The notes: generated by a model not told the origin, from the sequence alone. Counted from the stretch's first letter, positions 16,294 to 25,399 are shown. The stretch is DNA of 64,000 nt from DASSUW01 sp963811895 (GCA_963811895.1 CAWETE010000009.1:310001-374000); one strand, 5' to 3'. Numbers and translations: made by a program.

Positions 16294-18139
16294 CCATCGC
16301 CTCCACCAGCAGGGTCGCGAGGTCCACTACCCGCATGTCGCGCCCGCTGCTCTTGACGCCGTCGTCGAGCATGACCGTGCAGAACGGGCACGCGACGGCG
16401 AGCGTGCCGGCGCCGGTGTCGGCGGCCTGGCGGACGCGCTCCTCGTTGATCGGCTTGGCGCGCTCCTCCATCCACATGTGCGCGCCACCCGCGCCGCAGC
16501 AGAAGGTCTTCTCCTCGCGCCGCTCCATCTCGACGGGCTGCCCGACGGCCGCGGCCAGCTCGCGCGGCGAAGCGCGCACGTCGTTGTGGCGGGCGAGGTA
16601 GCAGGAGTCGTGGTAGGTGATCTCGTCCGAGCCGGCCTGTGGCGACAGCCGCCCGTCGCGGAGGAGCGAGGCGAGCAGCTCGGTGTGGTGGACGACCTCG
16701 TAGCGCCCGCCGAAGTCCGGGTACTCGTGGGCGATCGTGTTGAAGCAGTGCGGGCAGCTGGCGACGATCTTCGTGACGCCCGACTCGTTCAGCGTCGCCA
16801 CGTTCTGCTCGGCGTAGGCCTGGAAGACGAACTCGTTGCCCATCCGCCGCGCGGGGTCGCCGGTGCACGCCTCGGCCGGGCCGAGGATGGCGAAGTCGAC
16901 ACCCGCCGCGATCAGCAGCTTCGCCGTGGAGCGGGCCCCTTCGCGAGCCCGCTCGTCGTAGGCAGCCGCGCAGCCGACCCAGTACAGGTACTCGGGCACG
17001 GGATCGCCGGGCTCGAGCACGCGCACGTCGAGGCCCTCGGTCCAGTCCGTGCGTTCGGCCTGCGGCTTGCCCCACGGGTTGCCCTGGCGCTCGACGTCGC
17101 GCAGCATCGGCTCGGCCTCGCTCGGGAAGCGAGACTCGACCATCACCAGGTGCCGCCGCAGGTCGACGATGTGGTCGATGTGCTCGATGTTGACCGGGCA
17201 CGCCTCCACGCACGCGCCGCACGTCACGCAGTCCCACGCCATCTCCTCGAGCTGCCCCGTCGACGCGACCCCCGGACCTTCGTAGTCGCCGGCGAGCGCC
17301 TTCGGGCCCTCCTCGAACAGGTGGTCGCGGACCCCCATGATCACGAGCTTGGGCGACAGGGTCTTGCCGGTGAAGTAGGCCGGGCAGGCGTCCTGGCAGC
17401 GCCCGCACTCGGTGCACGAGAAGGCGTCCATCATCTGCTTCCACGTCAGGTCCTCGACGGTCCCGATGCCGAAGCGCATCTCCTCCTCCGGCAAGTCCTC
17501 GTCGAACTTCAGCGGCTCGAGCCGGCCGCGCGAGCGCGTGCGGCCGAAGTAGACGTTGATCGCCGCGGTGGCGATGTGCAGGTGCTTGGAGTGCGGCAGG
17601 TAGGCGAGGAAGCCGAGGATGAGCAGGATGTGCGCCCACGCGAAGGCGACCTCTTCGGTGAAGTGGTACGCCAGCAGCGTGAGAACGATGCCCGCGATCC
17701 AGGCCAGGATGAGGTCGGCCTCGCCGAGGTGGCTGCCGTCGAACCGCCGCGGGCGCACGACCTTGCGGATGTAGAACGCGACCGCCACGCCGGCCAGTGC
17801 CAGCACGCAGAACGCGTTGGCCAGCGCCTCGTACCACTCCCAGTGCGGCGCCGCGTCGGCGTCGACCATCGCGATCATCGCCAGCGGGATCGCCGGGAAG
17901 AGCACGATGAAGGCCCAGAAGATGAACGCGTGCATCAGGCCCGGCACGAGCCGCTGCAGCAGCTTGCGCTGGCCGAGCACGACGACCGCCTCCGACCGCA
18001 GCCGTTCGGGCACGTCGTCGCGGCGCTCGATCCCGGACGCGTGCCCCATCCGGACGAGCCGGGAGAGGAGCAGGACGCGGCGGGCGAAGAGGAAGCCGGA
18101 GACGGCGAGGGCGACGGCCAGCGCGAGAGCGCCGATCAT
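16286..18139 (-). CDS. Membrane iron-sulfur ETF oxidoreductase (DgcB / EtfD-like)
   Basis: A 617-residue protein joining an N-terminal cytochrome-b-like membrane domain (about five segments in residues 1-200, with His-rich segments such as Y-H-F-T-E-E and L-P-H-S-K-H-L-H) to two 4Fe-4S motifs (C-T-E-C-G-R-C-Q-D-A-C-P and C-V-T-C-G-A-C-V-E-A-C-P) and two cysteine-rich CCG domains (S-C-P-H-C, C-C-G-A-G-G-A-H). This is the architecture of DgcB of dimethylglycine catabolism and of mycobacterial EtfD, which pass electrons from ETF to the quinone pool. The ATG at 18139 overlaps the etfA stop. It therefore completes the route dehydrogenase, EtfBA, membrane quinone. Confidence 0.9.
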   Translation of the reverse strand: MIGALALAVALAVSGFLFARRVLLLSRLVRMGHASGIERRDDVPERLRSEAVVVLGQRKLLQRLVPGLMHAFIFWAFIVLFPAIPLAMIAMVDADAAPHWEWYEALANAFCVLALAGVAVAFYIRKVVRPRRFDGSHLGEADLILAWIAGIVLTLLAYHFTEEVAFAWAHILLILGFLAYLPHSKHLHIATAAINVYFGRTRSRGRLEPLKFDEDLPEEEMRFGIGTVEDLTWKQMMDAFSCTECGRCQDACPAYFTGKTLSPKLVIMGVRDHLFEEGPKALAGDYEGPGVASTGQLEEMAWDCVTCGACVEACPVNIEHIDHIVDLRRHLVMVESRFPSEAEPMLRDVERQGNPWGKPQAERTDWTEGLDVRVLEPGDPVPEYLYWVGCAAAYDERAREGARSTAKLLIAAGVDFAILGPAEACTGDPARRMGNEFVFQAYAEQNVATLNESGVTKIVASCPHCFNTIAHEYPDFGGRYEVVHHTELLASLLRDGRLSPQAGSDEITYHDSCYLARHNDVRASPRELAAAVGQPVEMERREEKTFCCGAGGAHMWMEERAKPINEERVRQAADTGAGTLAVACPFCTVMLDDGVKSSGRDMRVVDLATLLVEAMDD

Positions 18140-19029
18140 CCCCTGACCCGTCGCAGCTCGGCCGTGATGGCCGGCACGATCTCGAGCACGTCGCCGATCA
18201 CCGCGTAGTCGGCGCTGGACATGATCGGCGCCTCGGGGTCGGAGTTGATGGCCAGCAGCTTCTTCGCGCCCTTGCAGCCGGCCATGTGCTGCGTGGCGCC
18301 GCTGATCCCGCACGGGATGTAGAGCTCGGGCGAGATCTTGGTGCCGGTCTGCCCCACCTGGTCGGTGTGCGGCCGCCAGCCCGCGCTGGTCACCGCGCGC
18401 GAGCAGCCCACGACCCCGCCCAGCAGCGAGGCCAGCTCCTCGAGCGGCGCGAAGCCCTCGGCCGAGCCCACGCCCCGCCCGCCGCTCACCACCACCGGCG
18501 CCTCGGCCAGCGACAGCCCGCCCGTCGACGTGTCCACACGCTCGACCACGCGCGCGACGGTGTCCTGCGGCTGCAGCTCCGGCGTGAAGCGCTCGACCGC
18601 CGGCTCGCCCGCCGCCTCCTCGATCGGCACCGCGTGCGGCGCCACCGTCATCAGCTTCACGTCGCCGTGCAGCCGCGCCTCCTCCAGCAGCGAGCCACCC
18701 CAGCGCTGGCGCGTCACCTCGTCGCCGCGAGCGCTCACGCAGTTGGCCGCGAACACGCCGCCGGTCATCACCGCGGCGTGCGCGAGCACCTCGTTGCCGA
18801 TGTCGGTGCCCGCGGCGACGACCGTGGTGGGAGACAGCTGCGCGATCGCCCGCGCCCACGCCTGAGGCGCGTAGCCGTCGGCCTCGGCGACGTGCAGCGT
18901 CCGCACCCCGGTCACCGCCGGCGCCTCGTCGAACGCGATCGCGTCGACCTCGGAGTCGTACGCGCGCGCGAAGGTCAGCGCCTGCTGCGCGAGCTCGCCC
19001 GCGTCCTCGACGAAGACCAGGACGCTCAC
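18136..19029 (-). CDS. etfA: Electron transfer flavoprotein alpha subunit
   Basis: A 297-residue FAD-binding ETF subunit. The C-terminal FAD domain shows the expected series: G-R-G-V-G-S, S-R-A-V-T-S-A-G-W, Q-V-G-Q-T-G, I-S-G-A-T-Q-H and I-N-S-D-P-E-A-P-I. The N-terminal domain begins M-S-V-L-V-F-V-E-D. The GTG start at 19029 overlaps the etfB stop by four bases, and the stop overlaps the EtfD-like ATG. It takes electrons from the dimethylglycine/sarcosine dehydrogenase encoded upstream in the same operon. This is a dedicated ETF pair rather than the general fatty-acid one, judging by context. Confidence 0.92.
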   Translation of the reverse strand: MSVLVFVEDAGELAQQALTFARAYDSEVDAIAFDEAPAVTGVRTLHVAEADGYAPQAWARAIAQLSPTTVVAAGTDIGNEVLAHAAVMTGGVFAANCVSARGDEVTRQRWGGSLLEEARLHGDVKLMTVAPHAVPIEEAAGEPAVERFTPELQPQDTVARVVERVDTSTGGLSLAEAPVVVSGGRGVGSAEGFAPLEELASLLGGVVGCSRAVTSAGWRPHTDQVGQTGTKISPELYIPCGISGATQHMAGCKGAKKLLAINSDPEAPIMSSADYAVIGDVLEIVPAITAELRRVRG

Positions 19030-19766
19030 GCGACCCCCAGCTTCTGCAGCAGCTCGACCACCGCAGGGGCGGCGCCCGGCCCCTCGCCGAGCACCTCCGC
19101 CTGCTTCCCACGCCCCTCCGGGACGACCAGGCGCACCATCTCCAGGCGCGGCTCGCGCCCTGCCGGCGTCCGCCGGTCGACGGGCTTCTTGCGCGCGCGC
19201 AGCTTCGCCGGCACCGACGGGTAGCGCGGCAGGTTGATGCCCTCCTTGACCGTGACGACCGCGGGCAGCGGCACCCGGTACACGTCACCGGTCTCCTGCT
19301 GGCCGCGCACCGCGCCATCCTCGACCGCCAGCGCCTTCAGCCCGGTCACGACCGGACGGCCCAGCGCGTGCGCCACCCGGATGCCGACCTGGAAGCCGCC
19401 CGAGTCGGCCGACTCGTTGCCGAAGATCACGAGGTCGGGCGACTCGGCCGCGATCACCTCGTGCAAGGCGGCGGCGGTCGCCTCGGGATCCCAGTCGGAA
19501 CCGTCGGTCTCGAGCAGGATCGCGCGGTCGGCGCCCAGGGCCAGGCACTCGCGCAGCTGCTCCTCGGCCTCGGGCGGCCCCAGCGTCACCACGGTCACCG
19601 ACCCGCCGCCCGCCTCGACGATCCGCACGGCCTCCTCGACCCCGCACTCCTCGTGCGGCGAGATCGTGAAGCCGAGATGGCGGGTCTCCAGCGCACGGTC
19701 ACCGGCCGTGAGCACCATCTTGCCGCCGGTCAGCGGCACGCGCTTGACGCAGACGAGGACGTCCAT
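19026..19766 (-). CDS. etfB: Electron transfer flavoprotein beta subunit
   Basis: A 246-residue ETF beta subunit starting M-D-V-L-V-C-V-K-R-V-P. It has the AMP/nucleotide segment T-L-G-P-P-E-A-E-E-Q-L and the conserved E-S-A-D-S-G-G-F-Q-V-G-I (the loop family members use for the adenine nucleotide), then P-A-V-V-T-V-K-E-G-I-N-L-P-R-Y-P. The ATG at 19766 shares a base with the stop of the dehydrogenase (TGATG), which argues for translational coupling. Together with EtfA it carries electrons to the DgcB/EtfD-like protein. Confidence 0.92.
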   Translation of the reverse strand: MDVLVCVKRVPLTGGKMVLTAGDRALETRHLGFTISPHEECGVEEAVRIVEAGGGSVTVVTLGPPEAEEQLRECLALGADRAILLETDGSDWDPEATAAALHEVIAAESPDLVIFGNESADSGGFQVGIRVAHALGRPVVTGLKALAVEDGAVRGQQETGDVYRVPLPAVVTVKEGINLPRYPSVPAKLRARKKPVDRRTPAGREPRLEMVRLVVPEGRGKQAEVLGEGPGAAPAVVELLQKLGVA

Positions 19767-22270
19767 CAGGAACGGATGCGGGAGTTCTCCGGGTCGAAGA
19801 TCGGTGTCGAGCCGGCCACCGCGACGGTCACGGGGTAGCGCTCGTTCATGTACTCGACGGCCAGCTCCTCCCCCTCGCGCGCGTGCTCGGGCGGCAGGTA
19901 GGCCATCAGCACGTACTTGCCGACCGACGGCGCCGAGCCCGCCGTGGTCACGAACGAGCGGCGGCCCTTGGCGTCCACCAGCGGCGCGCCATCGCGGGTG
20001 GTGATCGGCTCGCGGCCGAGCATGTAGCGCTTCACGCCGGAGGCCGACGTGTGGTCGTCGACGGTCAACGTGCACATCAGCGCCGCCGGCTCGGACTCGC
20101 GGTGGCGCAGGTGCGCCTCGCGCCCGACGAAGTCCTGGTCCTTGACCTTCCCCCACGCCATGTCGGCCTCGACCACGTCGTACTCGGCGTCGAGCTCGAA
20201 GCCGAAGGCGCGGTAGCCCTTCTCGATCCTGCCCGTCGTGCCGTAGACGCCGATCCCGGCGGGGACGACGCCGTGGGGCTCGCCGGCCTCCCAGAGCATG
20301 TCCCACAACCGAGCGCCCTGCTCGATCGGCACGTGCAGCTCCCAGCCGAGGTCGCCGACGTAGGAGATCCGCAGCGCGAGCACCTGCAGCGGGCCGACCT
20401 CGATGAACTTGCAGCGCGCGAACGGGAAGCCCTCGTGCGAGACGTCGTCGCTCGTGAGGCTCGAGAGGATGTCGCGCGCCCGCGGCCCCCACAGGCCGAT
20501 CGTCGTCCAGGCCCCGGTGAGGTCGGTCACGACCGCGCCGTCCGCGTTGTCGCGGCACCACTTGAGGTCCGCCATCCCGTGCAGGCCGCCGGTGACCACG
20601 CGGAAGCGGTCGTCGGCGAGCCGCAGGATCGTCAGATCGGAGCGGAAGCCGCCGCCCGGCGTGAGCAGCGGCGTGTAGACGGCGCGGCCGACCGGCACGT
20701 CCATCTGCCGCATCGCCACACGCTGGACGGCGTCGAGCGCGCCATCGCCCGCGATGTCGAAGATGCTGAACGCCGACAGGTCGAACATGGCCGCCGTCTC
20801 GCGCATGGCGAGGTGCTCGGCGTTGATGATCGGCGACCACCAGCGCGCGTCCCACTCGTGCTCGCGCCCGTCGAGGCCGTACTTCTCCACCAGCGGCGCA
20901 TTCGACTCGTACCAGAACGGCCGCTCCCAGCCGGCCGTCTCGAAGAACACGGCGCCGAGCGCCTGCTCACGCGAGTGGAACGGCGGCAGCCGCACGTCGC
21001 GGTTCGAGCCCCACTGCTCGCCGGGATGCACGATGCCGTACGTCTTGTTGAACCCCTCGGCGGCCCGCGCGCGCACGTTCGTGCGCGTCTTCTGGCACGG
21101 GTAGAAGCGCGCGATGTCGGACGACTGGAGGTCGATCTCGCTCTCGCCGTGCGTCATCCACTCGGCGACCGCGCGGCCCACCCCGGGCCCTTCCTTCACC
21201 CACACCGCGGCGGCGCTCCACAGCCCGCCGACCTCCGGCGTCTCCCCCAGCAGCGGCAGCCCGTCCGGCGTCAGCGAGAGCAGGCCGTTGATCGCGTACT
21301 TGATGCCCACCGACTCGTCGCCCACGATCTCCGGCATCAGCTCGAGCGCCTGCTCCATCTGGAGCGCGAAGTCGTCCTCGGTGAAGGGGAACTCGGTCGG
21401 CGACAGGGCCGACTCCTCGATCGAGGGGATCTCCTCGGGGTCGTGCAGGATCGGGCGGTGCGCGTACGAGCCGATCTCCAGGCCGGTGCCGTCCTGGCGC
21501 TCGTACATGTTCGTGTCCATGTCGCGCACGATCGGCCACTCGATGCCCTTCTTGGCGCCGGCGAAGCGCGGCACCGGGCCGATGTCGATCATCTGGTGGA
21601 TCGCCGGCGTCAGGGGGATCGTGGCGCCGGCCATGCGCGCGATCGTCGGGCTCCAGACGCCGCAGGCGATGACCACGGTCTCGGCCTCGACGTCGCCGTC
21701 GGTGGTGGTCACGCGCTTCACGCGGCCGCGCTCGGTCTCGATCCCCGTCACCTCGGTGTTCGGGACGACCGTCAACGCGCCAAGTGCCTGGGCCTCCTCG
21801 CGCATCAAAGTGCCCGCGCGGAGCGAGTCCACGACCCCCACCCCGGGCGTGTAGAAGCCGCCGATCACGACCGACTCGTCGATGAACGGGACGAGCGCCT
21901 TGATCTCCGCCGGGCTCACGAGGCTGACCGGCTCGACGCCCCACGACTTGGCCGAGGCCATCCGCCGGCGCAGCTCCTCCATCCGCTCCTCGGTGCGCGC
22001 CACCTCGATCCCACCGGATTCCGTGAAAACTTCCAGCTCCTTGTACTGCTCCACGCTGTCGAGCGTGAGCGCGGTCATCTCGCGCGAGTGGTCGACCAGG
22101 TAGATGAAGTTCGACGCGTGCCCCGTGGACCCGCCGGGATTGGGCAGCGGCCCCTTGTCGAGCTGCACGATGTCGGTCCAGCCGAGTCGCGCAAGGTGCC
22201 CGACCAGCGAGTTGCCGACGATGCCCGCGCCGATCACGACGACGCGCGCGCTGGACGGGAGCCTGCTCAC
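19766..22270 (-). CDS. Dimethylglycine/sarcosine dehydrogenase (FAD oxidoreductase fused to GcvT folate domain)
   Basis: An 834-residue bifunctional flavoprotein. Residues 1-400 are the FAD/amine-oxidase part, with V-V-I-G-A-G-I-V-G-N near 11 and G-G-S-T-G-H-A-S near 46; His51 corresponds to the covalent-FAD His of Arthrobacter dimethylglycine oxidase. Residues from about 430 form the FAO-M and GcvT-type folate domains (G-L-W-G-P-R-A-R-D, Y-V-G-D-L-G-W-E-L), where the released one-carbon unit is trapped as methylene-THF. Length and order match dimethylglycine oxidase/dehydrogenase. The adjacent etfBA and EtfD genes point to a dehydrogenase rather than an oxidase. The GTG start at 22270 lies just after a GATATATC box. 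Confidence 0.9.
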   Translation of the reverse strand: MSRLPSSARVVVIGAGIVGNSLVGHLARLGWTDIVQLDKGPLPNPGGSTGHASNFIYLVDHSREMTALTLDSVEQYKELEVFTESGGIEVARTEERMEELRRRMASAKSWGVEPVSLVSPAEIKALVPFIDESVVIGGFYTPGVGVVDSLRAGTLMREEAQALGALTVVPNTEVTGIETERGRVKRVTTTDGDVEAETVVIACGVWSPTIARMAGATIPLTPAIHQMIDIGPVPRFAGAKKGIEWPIVRDMDTNMYERQDGTGLEIGSYAHRPILHDPEEIPSIEESALSPTEFPFTEDDFALQMEQALELMPEIVGDESVGIKYAINGLLSLTPDGLPLLGETPEVGGLWSAAAVWVKEGPGVGRAVAEWMTHGESEIDLQSSDIARFYPCQKTRTNVRARAAEGFNKTYGIVHPGEQWGSNRDVRLPPFHSREQALGAVFFETAGWERPFWYESNAPLVEKYGLDGREHEWDARWWSPIINAEHLAMRETAAMFDLSAFSIFDIAGDGALDAVQRVAMRQMDVPVGRAVYTPLLTPGGGFRSDLTILRLADDRFRVVTGGLHGMADLKWCRDNADGAVVTDLTGAWTTIGLWGPRARDILSSLTSDDVSHEGFPFARCKFIEVGPLQVLALRISYVGDLGWELHVPIEQGARLWDMLWEAGEPHGVVPAGIGVYGTTGRIEKGYRAFGFELDAEYDVVEADMAWGKVKDQDFVGREAHLRHRESEPAALMCTLTVDDHTSASGVKRYMLGREPITTRDGAPLVDAKGRRSFVTTAGSAPSVGKYVLMAYLPPEHAREGEELAVEYMNERYPVTVAVAGSTPIFDPENSRIRS

Positions 22271-22277
22271 GAGGGGA

Positions 22278-22285
22278 GATATATC
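22278..22285. promoter_or_regulatory. GATATATC motif before the dimethylglycine dehydrogenase operon (site 2)
   Basis: Perfect palindrome. On the minus strand TATATC ends seven bases before the GTG at 22270, exactly the spacing seen at the iclR start at 10217. No TTGACA-like -35 box is found at the right distance, so either a leaderless promoter with activator or an operator is possible. Confidence 0.5.
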
Positions 22286-22301
22286 AGATGGTCAGGAGGC
22301 C

Positions 22302-22331
22302 TTGACTACGTTCCTTCACTCCTGCTAGAGC
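22302..22331 (+). promoter_or_regulatory. Candidate promoter of the BCCT transporter gene
   Basis: TTGACT at 22302-22307, an 18-base spacer and TAGAGC at 22326-22331, giving a start point near 22338. The GATATATC of site 3 would then cover +1, a normal place for a repressor operator. Confidence 0.4.
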
Positions 22332-22333
22332 TT

Positions 22334-22341
22334 GATATATC
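22334..22341. promoter_or_regulatory. GATATATC motif before the BCCT transporter (site 3)
   Basis: The 10-base sequence TGATATATCA (22333-22342) is a perfect palindrome. It lies 56 bases from site 2 in the divergent region between the dehydrogenase operon and the transporter, and overlaps the predicted start point of the latter. Confidence 0.5.
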
Positions 22342-22361
22342 AGCATCGGGGGAGGCCCGAG

Positions 22362-23924
22362 ATGAGTGAGCACGGCCCGACAGCCCAGGGCGCGAGAGCC
22401 GCCATCGACCCGTGGGTGTTCTTCATCGCCGCCGGCATCTCGCTGGCGTTCGTCCTGTGGGGGGTGATCGACGCCGACGGCGTCGGCGCTGTCGCGGACG
22501 ACGCGCTGACCTGGATCATCTCCACCTTCGGCTGGGTGTTCGTGATCGGCACCGCGGGCTTCCTCGTGTTCGCGTTCGTGCTCGCCTTCAGCCGCTTCGG
22601 CAAGGTGCGGCTCGGCCTCGACGACGACCGGCCCGAGTTCCGCACCGTGTCGTGGATCGCGATGATGTTCAGCGCCGGGATGGGCATCGGGCTGATGTTC
22701 TACGCCGTCGCCGAGCCGATCTCGCACATGACGGCGCCGCCCGCCGGCACCGAGGAGGCGGGCACCGCCGCGGCCGCCCAGCAGGCGATGTCGATCTCCT
22801 ACTTCCACTGGGCGCTGCACCCGTGGGCGATCTACGCGATCGTCGGACTCGCGCTTGCGTACTTCACCTTCCGCAAGGGCATGCCGAACCTGATCAGCTC
22901 GGCCTTCTACCCCCTGCTCGGCGACCGCGTGAAGGGGCCGATCGGGCGGTCGATCGACATCCTCGCCATCTTCGCGACGCTGTTCGGGAGCGCGACCTCG
23001 CTCGGCCTCGGCGCCCTCCAGATCAACAGCGGGCTCGATTTCCTGTGGGGCGTCGAGCCGAGCGACGCGATCGCGGTGACGATCATCGCCGTGCTCACGC
23101 TGGCGTTCGTGCTGTCGGCCGTCTCGGGCGTCCACCGCGGCATCCAGTGGCTCAGCAACGGCAACATGATCCTCGCGATCCTGCTCGTGCTCTTCCTGCT
23201 CATCGTCGGGCCGACGGTGTTCCAGTTCGAGACGCTCGTCGAGTCGATCGGCGGCTACGCGACGATGATCGTGCCCGCCAGCTTCCGCACCGGCGCGTTC
23301 GGCGACTCCGAGTGGCTGTCGGCATGGACGATCTTCTACTGGGCGTGGTGGATCTCGTGGGCGCCCTTCGTGGGCACCTTCATCGCCCGCATCTCGAAGG
23401 GCCGGACCGTGCGCCAGTTCGTCATCGGCGTGCTGGGGATCCCGAGCGGCGTGAGCTTCGTCTGGTTCGCCGTCTTCGGCGGCGCGGCGATCGACCTCCA
23501 GCTCGGCGGCACGGACCTCGGCGGGATCGTCGGCACGCCCGAGATCGCGCTGTTCACGATGCTCGAGGAGTTCCCGCTCGCCGGCCTCACCTCGTTCGTC
23601 GTGATCGTGCTCGTGGCGCTGTTCTTCGTCAGCGGCGCGGACGCCGCGTCGCTGGTCATGGGCATGCTGTCCTCGCGCGGGAGCCTCACGCCTTCGCGCC
23701 CCGTGGTCATCGTGTGGGGCGTCGCGACCGGCGCGTCGGCCGCTGTGCTGCTGCTGGCCGGAGGTCTCAGCTCGCTCCAGCAGGCCGCGATCATCGCCGC
23801 CGCGCCGTTCACGATCGTGATGGTCGGGCTCTGTATATCGGTGTTCAAGGCGCTCGCCGAGGAGGCGGCGCCGCTGATCATCCCCGAACACGCCCCCGAG
23901 CCCACCGAGCGAGTACCGGTCTGA
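22362..23924 (+). CDS. BCCT-family choline/betaine/carnitine transporter
   Basis: A 520-residue secondary carrier with about twelve membrane segments. The BCCT signature is present: F-S-A-G-M-G-I-G-L-M-F in the early segment and the Trp-rich stretch F-Y-W-A-W-W-I-S-W-A-P-F-V-G in segment 8, which forms the aromatic box for trimethylammonium groups. The ATG at 22362 has GGGGGAGG at 22348-22355; an in-frame TTG at 22332 is rejected because it lies in the operator. There is no long regulatory C-terminal tail, so osmosensing of the BetP type is unlikely. Divergent from the dimethylglycine dehydrogenase operon, it is probably the import step for betaine catabolism. The stop overlaps the Hsp20 start. 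Confidence 0.92.
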   Translation: MSEHGPTAQGARAAIDPWVFFIAAGISLAFVLWGVIDADGVGAVADDALTWIISTFGWVFVIGTAGFLVFAFVLAFSRFGKVRLGLDDDRPEFRTVSWIAMMFSAGMGIGLMFYAVAEPISHMTAPPAGTEEAGTAAAAQQAMSISYFHWALHPWAIYAIVGLALAYFTFRKGMPNLISSAFYPLLGDRVKGPIGRSIDILAIFATLFGSATSLGLGALQINSGLDFLWGVEPSDAIAVTIIAVLTLAFVLSAVSGVHRGIQWLSNGNMILAILLVLFLLIVGPTVFQFETLVESIGGYATMIVPASFRTGAFGDSEWLSAWTIFYWAWWISWAPFVGTFIARISKGRTVRQFVIGVLGIPSGVSFVWFAVFGGAAIDLQLGGTDLGGIVGTPEIALFTMLEEFPLAGLTSFVVIVLVALFFVSGADAASLVMGMLSSRGSLTPSRPVVIVWGVATGASAAVLLLAGGLSSLQQAAIIAAAPFTIVMVGLCISVFKALAEEAAPLIIPEHAPEPTERVPV

Positions 23925-24403
23925 TGCCCGACAACTCACAGCGCCCGTTCCGCGGCGTCTTCGACATGTTCTCCGAGCTCAACCGCATGCGCGAGCACTG
24001 GACGGAGGTCGAGCCGACCCAGGGCCGCAGCCAGCCCGCGCCCTGGGTCCCGGCCGTCGACATCTTCGCCAGCGGCCAGGACCTCGTGATCCGCTGCGAG
24101 CTGGCCGGGGTGGCGAAGGAGGAGATCGACGTCTCGCTCACCGACGGCCGGCTGTGGATCTCCGGCGAGCGCTCAGGCGCGCCCGAGGACGGGGCCGACT
24201 TCTACGTCCGCGAGCGCCGCTACGGGCCGTTCGAGCGCAGCGTCAAGCTCACGCGCGGGATCCGCGGCGACCAGATCAACGCGACGGTGGTCGACGGTCT
24301 GCTCGAGATCGTCATCGAGGGCGGGGCGGAGCCGGCGCAGCACGAGCAGATCGAGGTCACCGGCGCCGACAGCGGGCAGGTCAGGCTGGACGTCAGCCGG
24401 TAG
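23924..24403 (+). CDS. Hsp20 / alpha-crystallin small heat-shock protein
   Basis: A 159-residue protein with a central alpha-crystallin domain from about residue 43: P-A-V-D-I-F at the start, I-R-C-E-L-A-G-V-A-K-E-E-I-D-V, the strand L-W-I-S-G-E-R, Y-G-P-F-E-R-S-V-K-L and the closing G-L-L-E-I-V-I motif. The N-terminal arm has F-D-M-F-S-E-L-N-R-M. ATG at 23924 overlaps the BCCT stop (TGATG), so the two may share a message, perhaps as a combined osmotic/stress response, though the pairing may be incidental. Its 3' end overlaps the lacI-type gene convergently. Confidence 0.88.
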   Translation: MPDNSQRPFRGVFDMFSELNRMREHWTEVEPTQGRSQPAPWVPAVDIFASGQDLVIRCELAGVAKEEIDVSLTDGRLWISGERSGAPEDGADFYVRERRYGPFERSVKLTRGIRGDQINATVVDGLLEIVIEGGAEPAQHEQIEVTGADSGQVRLDVSR

Positions 24404-25399
24404 ACGCGCGCGCCACGAGCACCGGCGCGATCACCTCGCGCAGGGTCGCCTGCGGCCCCTCGGCGTCGATCGCCTTCAGCAGGAAGCCGGTGCCCAGCTC
24501 GGCCACGCGCTCGATGTCCCACGCCGTGGAGGTGAGCGGCGGCGCGAGCAGTCGCGAGATCGGATGGTCGCCGAAGCCGGCCACCGCGACGTCGCCGGGG
24601 ATCGACAGGCCGAGCTCCGCGCACGCGGCGTAGACGCCGTAGGCGATCGAGTCCGACAGGCACAGGACGGCGCTCGGGACGGTCCTCGCCGCGGAGCAGC
24701 TCGAGCGCCAGCGGCCGCGAGCCGTTCAGCGAGTACGCGCACGCGACCACGCGGCAGTCGATCCCGAGCGAGGCCGCCGAGGCGGCCACCGCGCGCTCGG
24801 CCGCGCGGTCGGGCGACGTCTCGACCGCCCACGACAGCACGGTGACGCGGTGGTGGCCGAGCTCGCTCGAGGTGCTGGAGGCTCTGCTGAACGCCGCGCT
24901 CGTTGTCGAAGACCACCTCGCCGGCCGGCGCCACCCCGGGCAGCGCGTCTCCGATCGTGACCGTGGGCACCTGCCGGGCGATCGACTCCCAGCCCCCGCT
25001 CGCCGGGCCGATCGGGACGACCACGAGCCCGTCGACGCGGTGGTCGACCAGGCGCTGGGCGAGCTCGAGCTCGCGCCCGGGCTCGCCGTCGGCGTCGGCC
25101 ACGAGCGTGCTGAGGGTGGCCCCGTAGAGCTCGAGCTGGACGGCGCGCACGAGCTCCTGGTTCCAGAAGTCGGCCAGGCTCCCGACCAGCAGCCCGACGA
25201 CGCCGGTCGCGCCCCCGGCGAGCGCGCGCGCGATGGGATCGGCCTCGTACCCGAGCTTGTCGGCGGCTTCCCGCACGCGGCGCTCAGTCTCAGCCGAGAC
25301 CTGCATGCCGCGCAGCGCATAGCTCACGGCAGCCGGAGAGAGGCCCGTGTACTCGGCGAGCTCGCGGATCGTGATGCGATGCCTCGCGCCCTCGGGCAC
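24393..25399 (-). pseudogene. LacI-family transcriptional regulator, two frameshifts
   Basis: Starts at 25399; the LacI helix-turn-helix is clear (I-T-I-R-E-L-A-E-Y-T-G-L-S-P-A-A-V-S-Y-A-L) with the hinge E-A-A-D-K-L-G-Y. The sugar-binding-like domain continues to Q-H-L-E, breaks near 24861, continues as G-H-H-R-V-T-V-L-S-W-A, breaks again near 24686, and ends with M-A-G-F-G-D-H-P-I-S-R in a third frame. Each break is repaired by removing a single base, giving about 334 residues, the normal size. Two LacI-type operators lie at 25621-25646 before the divergent amidohydrolase gene, the probable target. Sequence error is likely. Confidence 0.8.

Noticed and set aside
22332..22361. Upstream TTG as the start of the BCCT transporter
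   Set aside because: The codon is part of the GATATATC operator region, and the ATG at 22362 has a strong ribosome site.
19883..22369. 828-codon plus-strand frame over the dimethylglycine dehydrogenase
   Set aside because: Antisense shadow; Arg/His-rich composition typical of the wrong frame of GC-rich coding DNA.
23829..23837. TGTATATCG inside the BCCT gene as a further GATATATC site
   Set aside because: Lies within the coding region, differs at the palindrome edge and is not next to a transcript start.
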